DNA of 64,000 bases from Odoribacter sp. AF15-53 (GCF_003479425.1 NZ_QUHC01000006.1:86733-150732), one strand, 5' to 3'. Positions 53,058 to 62,105 are shown, numbered from the stretch's first letter. The notes: generated by a model not told the origin, from the letters alone. Numbers and translations are program-made.

Positions 53058-54230
53058 TTATTTGCATCTCACGAAAATATTTTTCCCTTTTACCTCAAAA
53101 TCCGTATCTCCCGTCATTCGTAAAAGATAAAGAATCTCCTCAAAGCGCTCGAATCGTTTGATATTTCCCGTAAACTCGACTTCTTTCCGTGATACATCTT
53201 CATAAAAAACATTCACGTCATACCAACGGGCTAAAGTGTTCAACACCTCCTCCAACCGCTGTTTACGAAATACAAAATTCCCATCTTTCCAAGCCGTGTA
53301 TAAATTAACATCCACGCTTTTCCTGATCAACTTCCCCTTACTCGTGAGAATTGCCTGTTCACCGGGAGAGAGTTCCAAACTCTCATCTTTCCCTGAAATA
53401 AACTTGACCTTTCCCGAAACAAGCGTGGTCATTTGTTTATCCTCATCCGGGTAAAATCGAGCATTAAACTCTGTTCCGAGTACCTCTATCCGGTTCCCTC
53501 CCATCTCCACGCTAAAAGGCCTGTTCTCATCTCGCTTTACCTTAAAATAAGCCTCTCCTTCAAGAAAAACCCTACGCTCGGACTCTCCAAACTTCACAGG
53601 ATAACGAAATTTTGTCTCCGAATTAAAATACACTTCCGTTCCATCTTCCAACACGAGAGGAAATTCTCCTCCTCTTGGAACTCTCAACTCGTGATATGCT
53701 ATTTCCCCATCCGCATCTTTACTCTCATAACGAATCCCTTCATTCTCCTTCCTAATCGTCACTCCATCCTGATTCGATAATATCGAATTTCCCTCTTTCC
53801 CGTCAAGAGACAGATGTTGTCCATTTGCCAAAATTAACTCGGCTTTTATACTACCCGGATTAATTCCGGCCTCTGAATGCAAAGACATTTTCCGAGAAGA
53901 TTTTTCCGGAAGTAAATACATCACGAAGAAAATACTGGAAATAACAAACACAACAGCAGCAGCACATCGGATACCATACGTGATCCACAACCTCTTTCCC
54001 CCGGTTGCCCGGTCCACTCGTTGCCAAGCGGATTTTTTATGCAACTTCTTGATTATCCGATCTCGCTGCCTAGTATCTTTCTGATGGTGAATCTTTTCGA
54101 ACAATTGTCTATTATCTTCCCTCTCGTCCAACCATTGCTCCAAAGTTAACCGTTCTTCCTCGGAAAGCTCTCCACGCAAATCCTTTACGATCAAATAAGG
54201 TATATGCAAATAATACGTTAAATCTCTCAT
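53058..54230 (-). CDS. FecR-family anti-sigma factor, locus C
   Basis: The 390-residue protein has a cytoplasmic part (1-90; PYLIVKDLRGELSEEERLTL), a transmembrane helix (about 91-112; AAAVVFVISSIFFVMYLLP), a FecR domain (about 185-285; VPRGGEFPLVLEDGTEVYFN; RRVFLEGEAYFKVKRDEN) and a C-terminal DUF4974-like region (LARWYDVNVFYEDVSRKEV). No sigma gene lies upstream; instead 54231-54856 holds only relics. It resembles the locus B FecR closely (TAWKDGNFVFRKQ in both). It may thus share the sigma factor of 45265-45837. Confidence 0.92.
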   Translation of the reverse strand: MRDLTYYLHIPYLIVKDLRGELSEEERLTLEQWLDEREDNRQLFEKIHHQKDTRQRDRIIKKLHKKSAWQRVDRATGGKRLWITYGIRCAAAVVFVISSIFFVMYLLPEKSSRKMSLHSEAGINPGSIKAELILANGQHLSLDGKEGNSILSNQDGVTIRKENEGIRYESKDADGEIAYHELRVPRGGEFPLVLEDGTEVYFNSETKFRYPVKFGESERRVFLEGEAYFKVKRDENRPFSVEMGGNRIEVLGTEFNARFYPDEDKQMTTLVSGKVKFISGKDESLELSPGEQAILTSKGKLIRKSVDVNLYTAWKDGNFVFRKQRLEEVLNTLARWYDVNVFYEDVSRKEVEFTGNIKRFERFEEILYLLRMTGDTDFEVKGKNIFVRCK

Positions 54231-54355
54231 TATTCCTTCGATTAATAAGAGAATAAAATGGAAGCTAATAAAAGAAATGGGATATCGTTATTTTACTGAC
54301 AACAAGAGATATGCTCAATTTAGAAAAAGATTATTTATCTTTAAATAAAAATATT

Positions 54356-54370
54356 ATTAAAGGAACGTTT
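54356..54370. promoter_or_regulatory. 15-mer shared with the locus D sigma start
   Basis: ATTAAAGGAACGTTT is identical to 63986-64000, where CAT of the locus D sigma start overlaps its first bases. Here the start codon is not kept (AAT instead of ATG on the minus strand). It may be a leftover from a lost sigma gene, or an operator in the fecR leader. Confidence 0.45.
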
Positions 54371-54444
54371 ATTTACACTTTTAACTCGTTACCCTCGCTC
54401 TTAATTTACAGCTTTCTTCACAAATATCAAGAGCAAATCTACAC

Positions 54445-54476
54445 TTATTACAATTCACCCTCTTGTCTGGGTGAAA
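54445..54476 (-). promoter_or_regulatory. Candidate ECF promoter motif ahead of locus C fecR
   Basis: Minus strand TTTCACCC, 12 bases, GAATTGTAATAA. The first 8 bases of each block are as in the locus B copies. It lies about 215 bases ahead of fecR. TTCACCC/GGGTGAA also makes a small stem here. Confidence 0.45.
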
Positions 54477-54491
54477 GACAAAATTAAAAAA

Positions 54492-54640
54492 TTATTCTCC
54501 TATTCGAACCCACTTCACTGCATCTGCAAAAACACGCTGGCCTTCAACGCCTTTATCCGACAACTCTAACTTTGCTTCTCCCTTATTAAAACGGAAACTT
54601 CCTAAAGAAAGCCATTTCACGTTCCGAGAGCCGAGATTAG
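54492..54640 (-). pseudogene. Relic C-terminus of a third large fusion gene
   Basis: The minus strand holds an open stretch ending at the TAA at 54492-54494, coding NVKWLSLGSFRFNKGEAKLE, then an LSDKG turn and ADAVKWVRIGE. This matches the last residues of both large fusions (IGWVSLGKYHFEKGEAKVVL ... ADAVKWVKD; SKWVFLGEFKLPEGECSVTL ... GDAIKWVYQKP). Upstream the frame meets a TGA within about 20 codons and no start is possible. Its position ahead of fecR matches the fusion gene ahead of sigma-fecR at locus A. So a third copy was mostly deleted, together with any sigma gene. Confidence 0.75.
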
Positions 54641-54703
54641 TTTTTCATATTTTTTCTTCTCTTGGTCTCTATAGAATTATCTCCCACCGAGAACTACATT
54701 TAT

Positions 54704-54735
54704 ACTAAACAATCCACTCCTACATCCGGGTGAAA
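54704..54735 (-). promoter_or_regulatory. Fourth, weaker copy of the TTTCACCC motif
   Basis: Minus strand TTTCACCC, 12 bases, GGATTGTTTAGT. It lies about 70 bases upstream of the relic fusion end, where the promoter of a lost cassette would be expected. Nothing intact follows it. The rest of 54641-54856 shows no gene. Confidence 0.4.
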
Positions 54736-54856
54736 AAGGGACAAAAAAAGAGGTATTTCTTTCGAAACACCCCTAACTTAAAGCCTAAAACCGTGTATCA
54801 TTCACTCCTCCAATTATCGTATCAATAAAACATACCGTCTCTCCAAAAAGCAACCA

Positions 54857-55378
54857 TTACATTCCTTTCAATTCTTCAAGAATCTTTTCAAACCTTGGAT
54901 TAGAAGGTTTCGGCAATTTCAGATCCACGATTCGTCCTTTCTTATCCAACAATATTAACCGGGGAATTGCTCCTACTCGAAAAGCAATCATTGAAGACTC
55001 ATCACCACCAATCCACCACTGAAAACCTTCCATCTTTCCCCACCACAATTCATTCCGCCAACGTTGTTCTTCTGTGTCACAGGAAAGACTTACAAACGCT
55101 ATTTTCTTCCCCTTATATCGTTCAGCCAATTTCCTCAGAATGGGAAATTCTTGCTTGCAAGGATAACACCACGATGCCCAAACATCAATCACCACGTATT
55201 TCCCCCTAAATTGTTTTAATGACACTTTTTGATTGGACGTATCTCGAAAAATAAAATTCGGAACCCGATCCCCTACTTTCAATTCTGTCGTATCCCGTAC
55301 TGGCACTAGTTCCGCCTTCATTTGTGCAAATCCTATTAACGGGCATATCATTAAAAAAATAAACAAACATTTTTTCAT
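54857..55378 (-). CDS. Short TlpA-type thioredoxin
   Basis: From ATG 55378 the protein is 173 residues with a signal (MKKCLFIFLMICPLIGFAQ). GGAGG lies seven bases ahead of this ATG; ATG 55390 is the alternative. The only domain is an AhpC/TSA thioredoxin with CYPC in VIDVWASWCYPCKQEFPI and the loop VGAIPRLILLD. It lacks the DUF4369 domain of its relatives. It lies 236 bp past the locus D thioredoxin gene, after a strong terminator, so it is probably transcribed apart. I could not find a clear promoter in the gap. Confidence 0.88.
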   Translation of the reverse strand: MKKCLFIFLMICPLIGFAQMKAELVPVRDTTELKVGDRVPNFIFRDTSNQKVSLKQFRGKYVVIDVWASWCYPCKQEFPILRKLAERYKGKKIAFVSLSCDTEEQRWRNELWWGKMEGFQWWIGGDESSMIAFRVGAIPRLILLDKKGRIVDLKLPKPSNPRFEKILEELKGM

Positions 55379-55570
55379 ACCAACCTCCATGTTAAACTTT
55401 CTTGTCGAAACAATGAAATAACCAATACATATTATAAAAAAGAATGCTCACACCCCTCACAAGTTAGATATCGTTACTACATTTTCAATCTCTCCACGTC
55501 TATCAAAGTCTAACTTACAATCATCACTCGCTCTTACAGACACTTTTACAACCTTCATTTCTCAAAAAAA

Positions 55571-55596
55571 TATTCCACTCTTTAAAGAGTGGAATA
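55571..55596 (-). terminator. Intrinsic terminator of locus D
   Basis: A perfect 26-bp palindrome with arms TATTCCACTCTTT and AAAGAGTGGAATA lies 18 bases past the thioredoxin stop. On the minus strand seven Ts follow (As at 55564-55570). This is the clearest terminator in the window. The remaining gap to 55391 holds an inverted pair, AAGTTAGA (55461-55468) and TCTAACTT (55509-55516), and nothing else I can name. Confidence 0.9.
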
Positions 55597-55614
55597 AAAA
55601 CACGCACCTTTATC

Positions 55615-56721
55615 TCAGAATCTCCTCTGTTCTCCCAGGCGAGGAATCGTAACATCCGCAAAACTTTTCAATGAATGTTTCAATGAAGTTAATTCCACTT
55701 TATCCGCCATTTTTCTGGTTAATACCGTTAATTCTTTTTTCTGTTTTTTATCCCATTTATACTGTAATTCCACAATCGGGGTAAAATACAAGTACGCAAC
55801 TTTCTCATCCGCCATTTTTGGATATATATCATTACACAACTTCAACGTCTCCTCCGTATTCTCCGACTTTACGGCCTTGATCAAAGCGATGTACTCGAAT
55901 AAATAATCCTGCCCCGTTAACTTGTAAGAATCCAACAATTTTTCGGCAGCCTCAACATCAGCCAAGGTCGCATTCTTATTCCGCCCGCGAATAATATCCT
56001 CCAACTGCGATTCAAACAAAGAAGCCAATTTTTTATCCACTTTCTCAACTCCCACTCCTTCACGAAATTTTTCTACCCGTTTCAGCAAGTAATTCATATT
56101 TCCGGAACCGATAGGAGACAACTCTGTATCTTCATAAATAAACCAATAAGGATCCGTGCATTTTTCTTCATCATCCAACGAGGCCAATACCTCTTGAGCT
56201 ATCCCCTTGGCCTTTTCCACGTCACAAGACACTAGTAAAGCTTTAATATATTTCACCAAAAAATTCAAATCACGGTTTCCCGCAACATACTGAATCTCCA
56301 GATTCGAGGCCGCATTCTCGTCAAACCCGGCTTCAATCTTTTTAATAAACTCTTCCCCAGAAGCAGTTCCTCCAACGACCCGATGCACCAAACTCTGATC
56401 CGTTTTCAATATCAAAAAAGTCGGGTAAGCCGTAACATGGTATTTCCGCGCAATTTCCCGTCCCTCCCCTTTTTCCATATCCAACTTGATACAAACGAAA
56501 CGTTCGTTCATATATTTTCCCACATCCTCCAAGGGAAGAATCTTTTCGGCCATCATTTTACATGGGCCACACCACACGGTATAACAATCAATGAAGACAT
56601 ATTTATTCTCGGCCTTTGCTTTCTCTATCGCTTTCTCAAAAGTCAAATCCTGAAAGTGCGTCTGCGCGAACACAGACTCTATTACGAACATACAAACAAA
56701 TACGAATACTAATTTTTTCAT
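55615..56721 (-). CDS. Secreted thioredoxin-family protein, locus D
   Basis: From ATG 56721 (the frame otherwise starts at TTG 56727) the protein is 368 residues with a signal (MKKLVFVFVCMFVIESVFAQ). The thioredoxin domain (about 22-130) has CGPC in VFIDCYTVWCGPCKMMAEKI and the loop HVTAYPTFLIL. The C-terminal two-thirds are helical. It is a full-length paralogue of the locus C protein (KLDMEKGEGREIARKYHV against KIDMEKGEGPELVKRYGI). It ends the locus D operon. Confidence 0.88.
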   Translation of the reverse strand: MKKLVFVFVCMFVIESVFAQTHFQDLTFEKAIEKAKAENKYVFIDCYTVWCGPCKMMAEKILPLEDVGKYMNERFVCIKLDMEKGEGREIARKYHVTAYPTFLILKTDQSLVHRVVGGTASGEEFIKKIEAGFDENAASNLEIQYVAGNRDLNFLVKYIKALLVSCDVEKAKGIAQEVLASLDDEEKCTDPYWFIYEDTELSPIGSGNMNYLLKRVEKFREGVGVEKVDKKLASLFESQLEDIIRGRNKNATLADVEAAEKLLDSYKLTGQDYLFEYIALIKAVKSENTEETLKLCNDIYPKMADEKVAYLYFTPIVELQYKWDKKQKKELTVLTRKMADKVELTSLKHSLKSFADVTIPRLGEQRRF

Positions 56722-56742
56722 ACCCAATTATACTTGATATCA

Positions 56743-57258
56743 TTAATAATTAGAAAACAAATAACGTCCTTTCCTTAAAGTCAACTCTCCTAATTCAAAA
56801 TCAACGGTCGGTACTAATTGAAAATTCAACGCGACACTTCCCCTCGTCGCAGCATCGTACAAAATGACCACAGGTATATTCATGTAAACAGAATCCGCAG
56901 GCATAATCATATATTTTTGAATTTCAGGGTCATCAAAAGCAACATAATTCACCCCGGGAACTGCAGCAACATAATTACTATCCGCCTTATTAATACATGG
57001 TTCAAAACGAATCTGCCGATCTTTTTTCGATGGCATTCCAACAGCCTGCAATCGAAACCAAGCTGTATCTCGCAAACGTGTCGAATTTATATAAGGATAA
57101 TTCAACGGGCTAGTTCTCCGATCATTCGTATCTTTATTTATTAAATTACTATAGTAAAACTGGATATAATCACCTTCTGCATAAAATTCCGGCCTCTCAT
57201 AATGACAAGAAGCAATACCTAGACAAAAAACAAATATAACAATAAATAACCGTTTCAT
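56743..57258 (-). CDS. Shortened DUF4843-like lipoprotein, locus D
   Basis: The 171-residue lipoprotein has a signal ending GIASC, then HYERPEFYAEGDYIQFYY. It aligns with the first half of the locus B protein (YVAFDDPEIQKYMIMPADSV against FVAFDDPEMTAHLVIPKGSV) and stops at LRKGRYLFSNY, just where that family goes on to its W...FG block. Relatives are about 248 residues. No PKD-like gene follows, unlike loci A and B; the thioredoxin gene starts 21 bp later. An internal deletion that fused or removed both parts is possible, or it is a natural short form. Confidence 0.75.
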   Translation of the reverse strand: MKRLFIVIFVFCLGIASCHYERPEFYAEGDYIQFYYSNLINKDTNDRRTSPLNYPYINSTRLRDTAWFRLQAVGMPSKKDRQIRFEPCINKADSNYVAAVPGVNYVAFDDPEIQKYMIMPADSVYMNIPVVILYDAATRGSVALNFQLVPTVDFELGELTLRKGRYLFSNY

Positions 57259-57270
57259 AACTTCTAATTT

Positions 57271-58695
57271 TTATTCTCCTAAATACTCTTTTTCCGGAAT
57301 AGGCAATACATATTGTTCTTCGCCACATTCGCTTATCCCAAAAATCATATTTCTTACATATAAACGTTTATATGTGAAGAAATTTTGTCCTTCTCCTATC
57401 AATTCTCGTATCCACTCTTTGTATACTCGTTCCTGACGATCCGCTTCCGTGTAAGGCACGTATTCAATACCGCGAGCTGCACAAAATTCTTTATAAACCT
57501 CATTCGCTTCAGACAAAGGAGCTTTTTCCATAATCGTTAGATACATTTCAGATAAACGGATAATTGGAAAATTCTGTGCGGCCTTCGTTCCCGTGTAAAA
57601 ACATCTATATTTTCTTAAAACATAGCCATAAACCATCAATCCTGTTCTTTCATAAGTCCACATTTTTTTATAACGGAAATCAGAAGTATTCCCATCAAAC
57701 AAAGTCTGCACGAAAGAGGGTGAAGCATTCATAATCATTGCCCGCCCTGACATCCAACCTCCTTTACTATAATCATAAGTGTCACATTTTGTTCCACAAA
57801 GATGTTCACTGTAACAAGTTCCGTCTACCCACGAATTATCCGGAAAATCATCAACTTCATTTGTTAAACGAAACTTTTTGGTTTCATCGGGATTCGTGGC
57901 ATCTTTCACCAGTCGAGCATACCGCAAGGCCTCGTCTGTATTCCCATACCATAAATGTACTCTTGCTTGTAAACCCAAAACACCATAATAATTCATCCGG
58001 CTCTTCCGATAAGGCCATACACTATTTGTCATTTCCGTCGCTTCAAAAGAAGTGTTCAACACGACATCCGATTTCCCTAATAACTCTTCAGCCCGCTTTA
58101 AATCCTCGAACAACAATGTCATGTATTTTTCATAGGTTACATACTCATATCTATCAGGAGAATTTACTGTTACATAAGGCAAATAAGTCTTCATGGGATC
58201 AACCTTCGAGGGTACTGGTCCCCATAAACGAATCAAATCAAAATGAGCCAACGCCCGGAGAGCGTAAGCTTCCCCTACCCCTATATTATACACGTCATCA
58301 GAAATCTGCTTCCTATTCAATTCCACTCCCTGAATCAAGTCATTCATCGTGACTATAATTTTATAAAATCCCTGAAAAGAACTACTCAAAGAGCTTTCCA
58401 CCAAATCGGATGCATAATCGTGATTACTCAAATCATATTCCCGGTTTCCTTCGCTTACCGACCACGAACACGCTAAAGATTCTGCCATTCCTCCTCCTCC
58501 CATATATCCGGCAGGATTATATAATACTCCCCGCATATTTAGATATGCGCCATTCAACGCTTGTTTTATTCCATCGTTGGTTGCATACAAATCCTCGGAC
58601 AATATTGAGGTTGCCGGTTGCACTGTTAACCAATCATTACAAGCACCACATCCTAACAGCAATGCTATACTTAAACTATATATTTTCTTTCTCAT
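57271..58695 (-). CDS. SusD/RagB-family surface lipoprotein, locus D
   Basis: The 474-residue lipoprotein has a signal ending GCGAC, then NDWLTVQPATSILSEDLYAT. Helices follow (GEAYALRALAHFDLIRLWGP; YYGVLGLQARVHLWYG), and the C-terminal block is YKEWIRELIGEGQNFFTYKR. It follows SusC by 18 bp. It is in the same branch as those of loci A and B. Confidence 0.93.
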   Translation of the reverse strand: MRKKIYSLSIALLLGCGACNDWLTVQPATSILSEDLYATNDGIKQALNGAYLNMRGVLYNPAGYMGGGGMAESLACSWSVSEGNREYDLSNHDYASDLVESSLSSSFQGFYKIIVTMNDLIQGVELNRKQISDDVYNIGVGEAYALRALAHFDLIRLWGPVPSKVDPMKTYLPYVTVNSPDRYEYVTYEKYMTLLFEDLKRAEELLGKSDVVLNTSFEATEMTNSVWPYRKSRMNYYGVLGLQARVHLWYGNTDEALRYARLVKDATNPDETKKFRLTNEVDDFPDNSWVDGTCYSEHLCGTKCDTYDYSKGGWMSGRAMIMNASPSFVQTLFDGNTSDFRYKKMWTYERTGLMVYGYVLRKYRCFYTGTKAAQNFPIIRLSEMYLTIMEKAPLSEANEVYKEFCAARGIEYVPYTEADRQERVYKEWIRELIGEGQNFFTYKRLYVRNMIFGISECGEEQYVLPIPEKEYLGE

Positions 58696-58713
58696 CTCTT
58701 TAATTTTATATAC

Positions 58714-61700
58714 TTAGAATGAACAAGAAATTGAAAAATTCGGATTAATAGAAAACGGATAATCTGTTCCTCTCTCTCGTTTAATTGTTGACAAATAAAA
58801 TATATCACTCAAAAAAGCACTCACCGATAAAGATTCCATTCCCAACTTTTGACACCACTTCCGCGGAATCATGTAAGCGACGTTTATATTAGTACAACTA
58901 AATACATTATCCTTATGTACAAACATATCACACGGATACGTGTACTGTCTCGATGCATCTGAAGTAACTTGATAAAGTTTATACCGTGATCTATCCCCCG
59001 GTTTTTCCCAACCTTGAGTCAACGCTCGTTTATCCACGTTATACAGCAAACTCAAATTCTCTCCTTTCGTCAATTCCGTAAAATTAACTTGATAACCGCC
59101 CCATTTCACTCCAAAACCTACATTCAACGACAGCCCTTTATACGAGAACGACGTACTGATATTACCGTTAAGTTTAGGCTGGCGATCTCCCAACCAAACC
59201 ATATCCTCTGAACTTTGTCTGAAAGTTATACGATCATTTTTATCCAAAAACATCCGATAACCTGTTGACGGATCCACGCCGACAGACCGTAATCCATAAA
59301 TAGCGTCCATAGAATGTCCCTCTATATAACGATAATACTCACTCCCCCCAGACATCGTCTTCGAACTATATTTAACCATCTCTTTAAAGCCTTCAGATAA
59401 TTGAACGATCGTATTCACCTGACGATTAAATCGACCTGTAATACTCCAATTTATATTTTTTGCCGTATTACGAACAGGATAAAACGTCATGTTAAACTCA
59501 TACCCCTCATTCCGTATTTTCCCGATATTTCCTTTATAATTTTCAAACCCATGAGAAATTGGCAAAAAGACATCTTGTACCGCATTATCTGTCAATTTAT
59601 TATAATAATTAAACTGAAATTCCAAACGATTATTGAAAAAACCGATATCAAAACCGACATTATGTTGATACGTATTCTGCCACTGCAAATACGGATTAGC
59701 AAATCGTTCCATTTCCACCCCGACACCGGACAAATAAGTTTCATTCACATTTTGCCTGTACACAGTCATGGCATCTGCCGGGCTAAACCCCATATTCCCC
59801 GATACTCCATAAGAGTAACGTACCCTCAAATCACTCATCCAGCCCATATTCTCTTTAATAAAACGCTCATTATATATATTCCATCCTCCCCCGAATGCCC
59901 AGAAAGATCCCCAACGACTCTCCGATCCAAAAGAGGAAGAACCATCCGTACTGTATGAAATATCTAGAAAGTAACGCATATCATAATAATAGTTCAAAGA
60001 ACCACGTAAAGAAATTCTACGTGTAGTAGTTTCATCACCACTCGTTCCCCAAGCATCCGGATATCCCAAAGACATTCCTATATTATCTATTTTGTCCGTA
60101 AGAAATCCCGTGGCAGCCCATCTTACTTCTTCGTTCCCATCCTCCTGCATTTCACTATTCAAGTTCACTGTCAACATGTGCTTTTCATTAAAAGTCTTCG
60201 TATAATTTACGGTTAAAGCTGTTTGCCAAGTATCGGCATTCTTATCCGTTCGATCATAACGTCCTTTCTGTTCTAATTCTTTTTCAGCATACCATTTATG
60301 AGAAGGCGGTATAAAATTATCTTTACGCGATATCTGACGACTCAAACCTATAGAACCGACAACCTGAAAACCCGGTCTAATCGTATAGCGGATCGAAGTA
60401 TTACTCCGTAAAGAAGTATACCTAGAATCATTCCAGCATCCTACTTTCCAATCATATAACGGATTATCAATAGGATTTTGATTTAACGGGTGGTAATAAT
60501 AAGTTACAGGATCACCATTATCATCGTAAGGATTCCAATACCGGTTCATTTTTACATAATCAGAAAAACTACCATAAGAACTATTTTTAGACGTATTCAC
60601 CCCTATCGAGAAGGATTGCATAACCATCCATTTTTCAGTCATATAATCCACTTCCAATGTTCCATTAACATTATTACGGTCAGATCCTTTCATTACCCCC
60701 ACGGTAGAATCGTACGATAAATCAAAGCGAAAACGCCAATCATCAGCACCTCCCATAAAATTCAAACGATGTGATTGCCCAACTCCGGTACGAACAGGAA
60801 CAGATAGCCAATCATAATTTTCCCCTTTATCAACAGCATTTTTTAATTCCTGATAAGCCTCCTCATACAAATCCCAAACCCCATTTTTGCGTTCAAATTC
60901 CAATTTCTCCGCGGCCGTGGCTAAATTATAAGAACTTAAATCCGGAATTTCTACTTTCACTTGCCCATTATAAGAAATTCTCAATTTCCCCGCAGCAGGA
61001 CGAGTAGTCGTGATCACCACTACACCATTAGCTCCTCTTGAACCATACAAAGAAGTTGCACTGGCATCCTTCAATATCGTGATGTTTTCGACCTCATTTT
61101 CATTCAAGTCCATCACACGTTCCAGATTTACTTCAAAACCGTCCATTATAAACAAAGGATAATTCAATGTTGCCCGGTTAGCATTCTGAAGATTTTCCAC
61201 GCTTGACAAAGTCGAAGCCCCTCGTAATTGAATTTCCGGTAAATGATTCGGATCCGAACCGGCATCATTATTTTGAATAATCCGAAAACTAGGATCGATA
61301 TTTGACAACGTTTGTAAAAGATTACGAGAATATTTAGCTTTAAGCTCCTCCTTTGAGACAGCCGTCACCGCTCCCGTGAAACTCTCTTTCGGTTTATTAA
61401 AAATACCTGTTACCACAACCTCATCCACGGTTTGCAAATCTTCTTCCAACACGATCGTGAGCGCCTTATTGTCATTTTTCACCGGTATTTCTTGCCGTTT
61501 ATAGCCCACGAAAGAAAAAATCAAAATCAAGTTATCCCGTTTAGGTAAATCAAAATCAAACTCCCCTTTCACATTCGTCACGAATCCCAAAGTCGTTCCT
61601 TTGACCCGAATGGTTACCCCGGGAAGCAATTCACCTTTCTTATCTTTCACGATTCCCTTAACGGTAATTTTAGAAAGCGTATCGCCTCCCCCCACGGCAA

Positions 61701-62058
61701 CATGCTGAATCACGATCGTATTATCCACCAGCCGGTAAGTAAGTCTCGTTCCTTTCAAACAAGCGTCCAGCACCACTTTAATATCAACATCCGTGTACTC
61801 CAAGTTCAAATTTTTTATATGGGCAACTTGGTGATCTCTAAATAAAAAAGTGTAGTCTGTAACACTTTCCAAGGCTTTCACCACCTCCTCAAATGAAGCA
61901 TTCTGCAAATGAAGAGACACTCTAGCCTCTTGGCTATACACGCTAGCAGATAAATGCAGCGTTGAAACGAATAGAAGTAAGACTAAAAATTTCATAATTA
62001 AGCATGTTTTTAACAACCTTCCACGCCATGGAAGATCATGCATCCAATTTTTTTTCAT
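58714..62058 (-). CDS. SusC/RagA TonB-dependent transporter with STN domain, locus D
   Basis: The 1114-residue protein has a signal core (LIMKFLVLLLFVSTLHLSAS), the STN domain (ASFEEVVKALESVTDYTFLF), the carboxypeptidase-regulatory-like domain (VKGIVKDKKGELLPGVTIRV), the TonB box and plug (DEVVVTGIFNKPKESFTGAV; ILKDASATSLYGSRGANGVV), and the barrel to SISCSF. It is closest to the locus B protein (RLLKTWLIM/RLLKTCLIM; SYNGQVKVEIPDLSSYNLAT). ATG 62058 follows the shared leader ACAAATGTATGAAAAAAA. Confidence 0.93.
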   Translation of the reverse strand: MKKNWMHDLPWRGRLLKTCLIMKFLVLLLFVSTLHLSASVYSQEARVSLHLQNASFEEVVKALESVTDYTFLFRDHQVAHIKNLNLEYTDVDIKVVLDACLKGTRLTYRLVDNTIVIQHVAVGGGDTLSKITVKGIVKDKKGELLPGVTIRVKGTTLGFVTNVKGEFDFDLPKRDNLILIFSFVGYKRQEIPVKNDNKALTIVLEEDLQTVDEVVVTGIFNKPKESFTGAVTAVSKEELKAKYSRNLLQTLSNIDPSFRIIQNNDAGSDPNHLPEIQLRGASTLSSVENLQNANRATLNYPLFIMDGFEVNLERVMDLNENEVENITILKDASATSLYGSRGANGVVVITTTRPAAGKLRISYNGQVKVEIPDLSSYNLATAAEKLEFERKNGVWDLYEEAYQELKNAVDKGENYDWLSVPVRTGVGQSHRLNFMGGADDWRFRFDLSYDSTVGVMKGSDRNNVNGTLEVDYMTEKWMVMQSFSIGVNTSKNSSYGSFSDYVKMNRYWNPYDDNGDPVTYYYHPLNQNPIDNPLYDWKVGCWNDSRYTSLRSNTSIRYTIRPGFQVVGSIGLSRQISRKDNFIPPSHKWYAEKELEQKGRYDRTDKNADTWQTALTVNYTKTFNEKHMLTVNLNSEMQEDGNEEVRWAATGFLTDKIDNIGMSLGYPDAWGTSGDETTTRRISLRGSLNYYYDMRYFLDISYSTDGSSSFGSESRWGSFWAFGGGWNIYNERFIKENMGWMSDLRVRYSYGVSGNMGFSPADAMTVYRQNVNETYLSGVGVEMERFANPYLQWQNTYQHNVGFDIGFFNNRLEFQFNYYNKLTDNAVQDVFLPISHGFENYKGNIGKIRNEGYEFNMTFYPVRNTAKNINWSITGRFNRQVNTIVQLSEGFKEMVKYSSKTMSGGSEYYRYIEGHSMDAIYGLRSVGVDPSTGYRMFLDKNDRITFRQSSEDMVWLGDRQPKLNGNISTSFSYKGLSLNVGFGVKWGGYQVNFTELTKGENLSLLYNVDKRALTQGWEKPGDRSRYKLYQVTSDASRQYTYPCDMFVHKDNVFSCTNINVAYMIPRKWCQKLGMESLSVSAFLSDIFYLSTIKRERGTDYPFSINPNFSISCSF

Positions 62059-62105
62059 ACATTTGTCAATATTTAGTGAAACAATTTCCGGTTTACCCGG
62101 AGATC

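Noticed and set aside
57738..58352. 204-codon plus-strand frame
   Set aside because: It is antisense to the locus D SusD gene, with low-complexity His/Ser/Leu content typical of a shadow frame.
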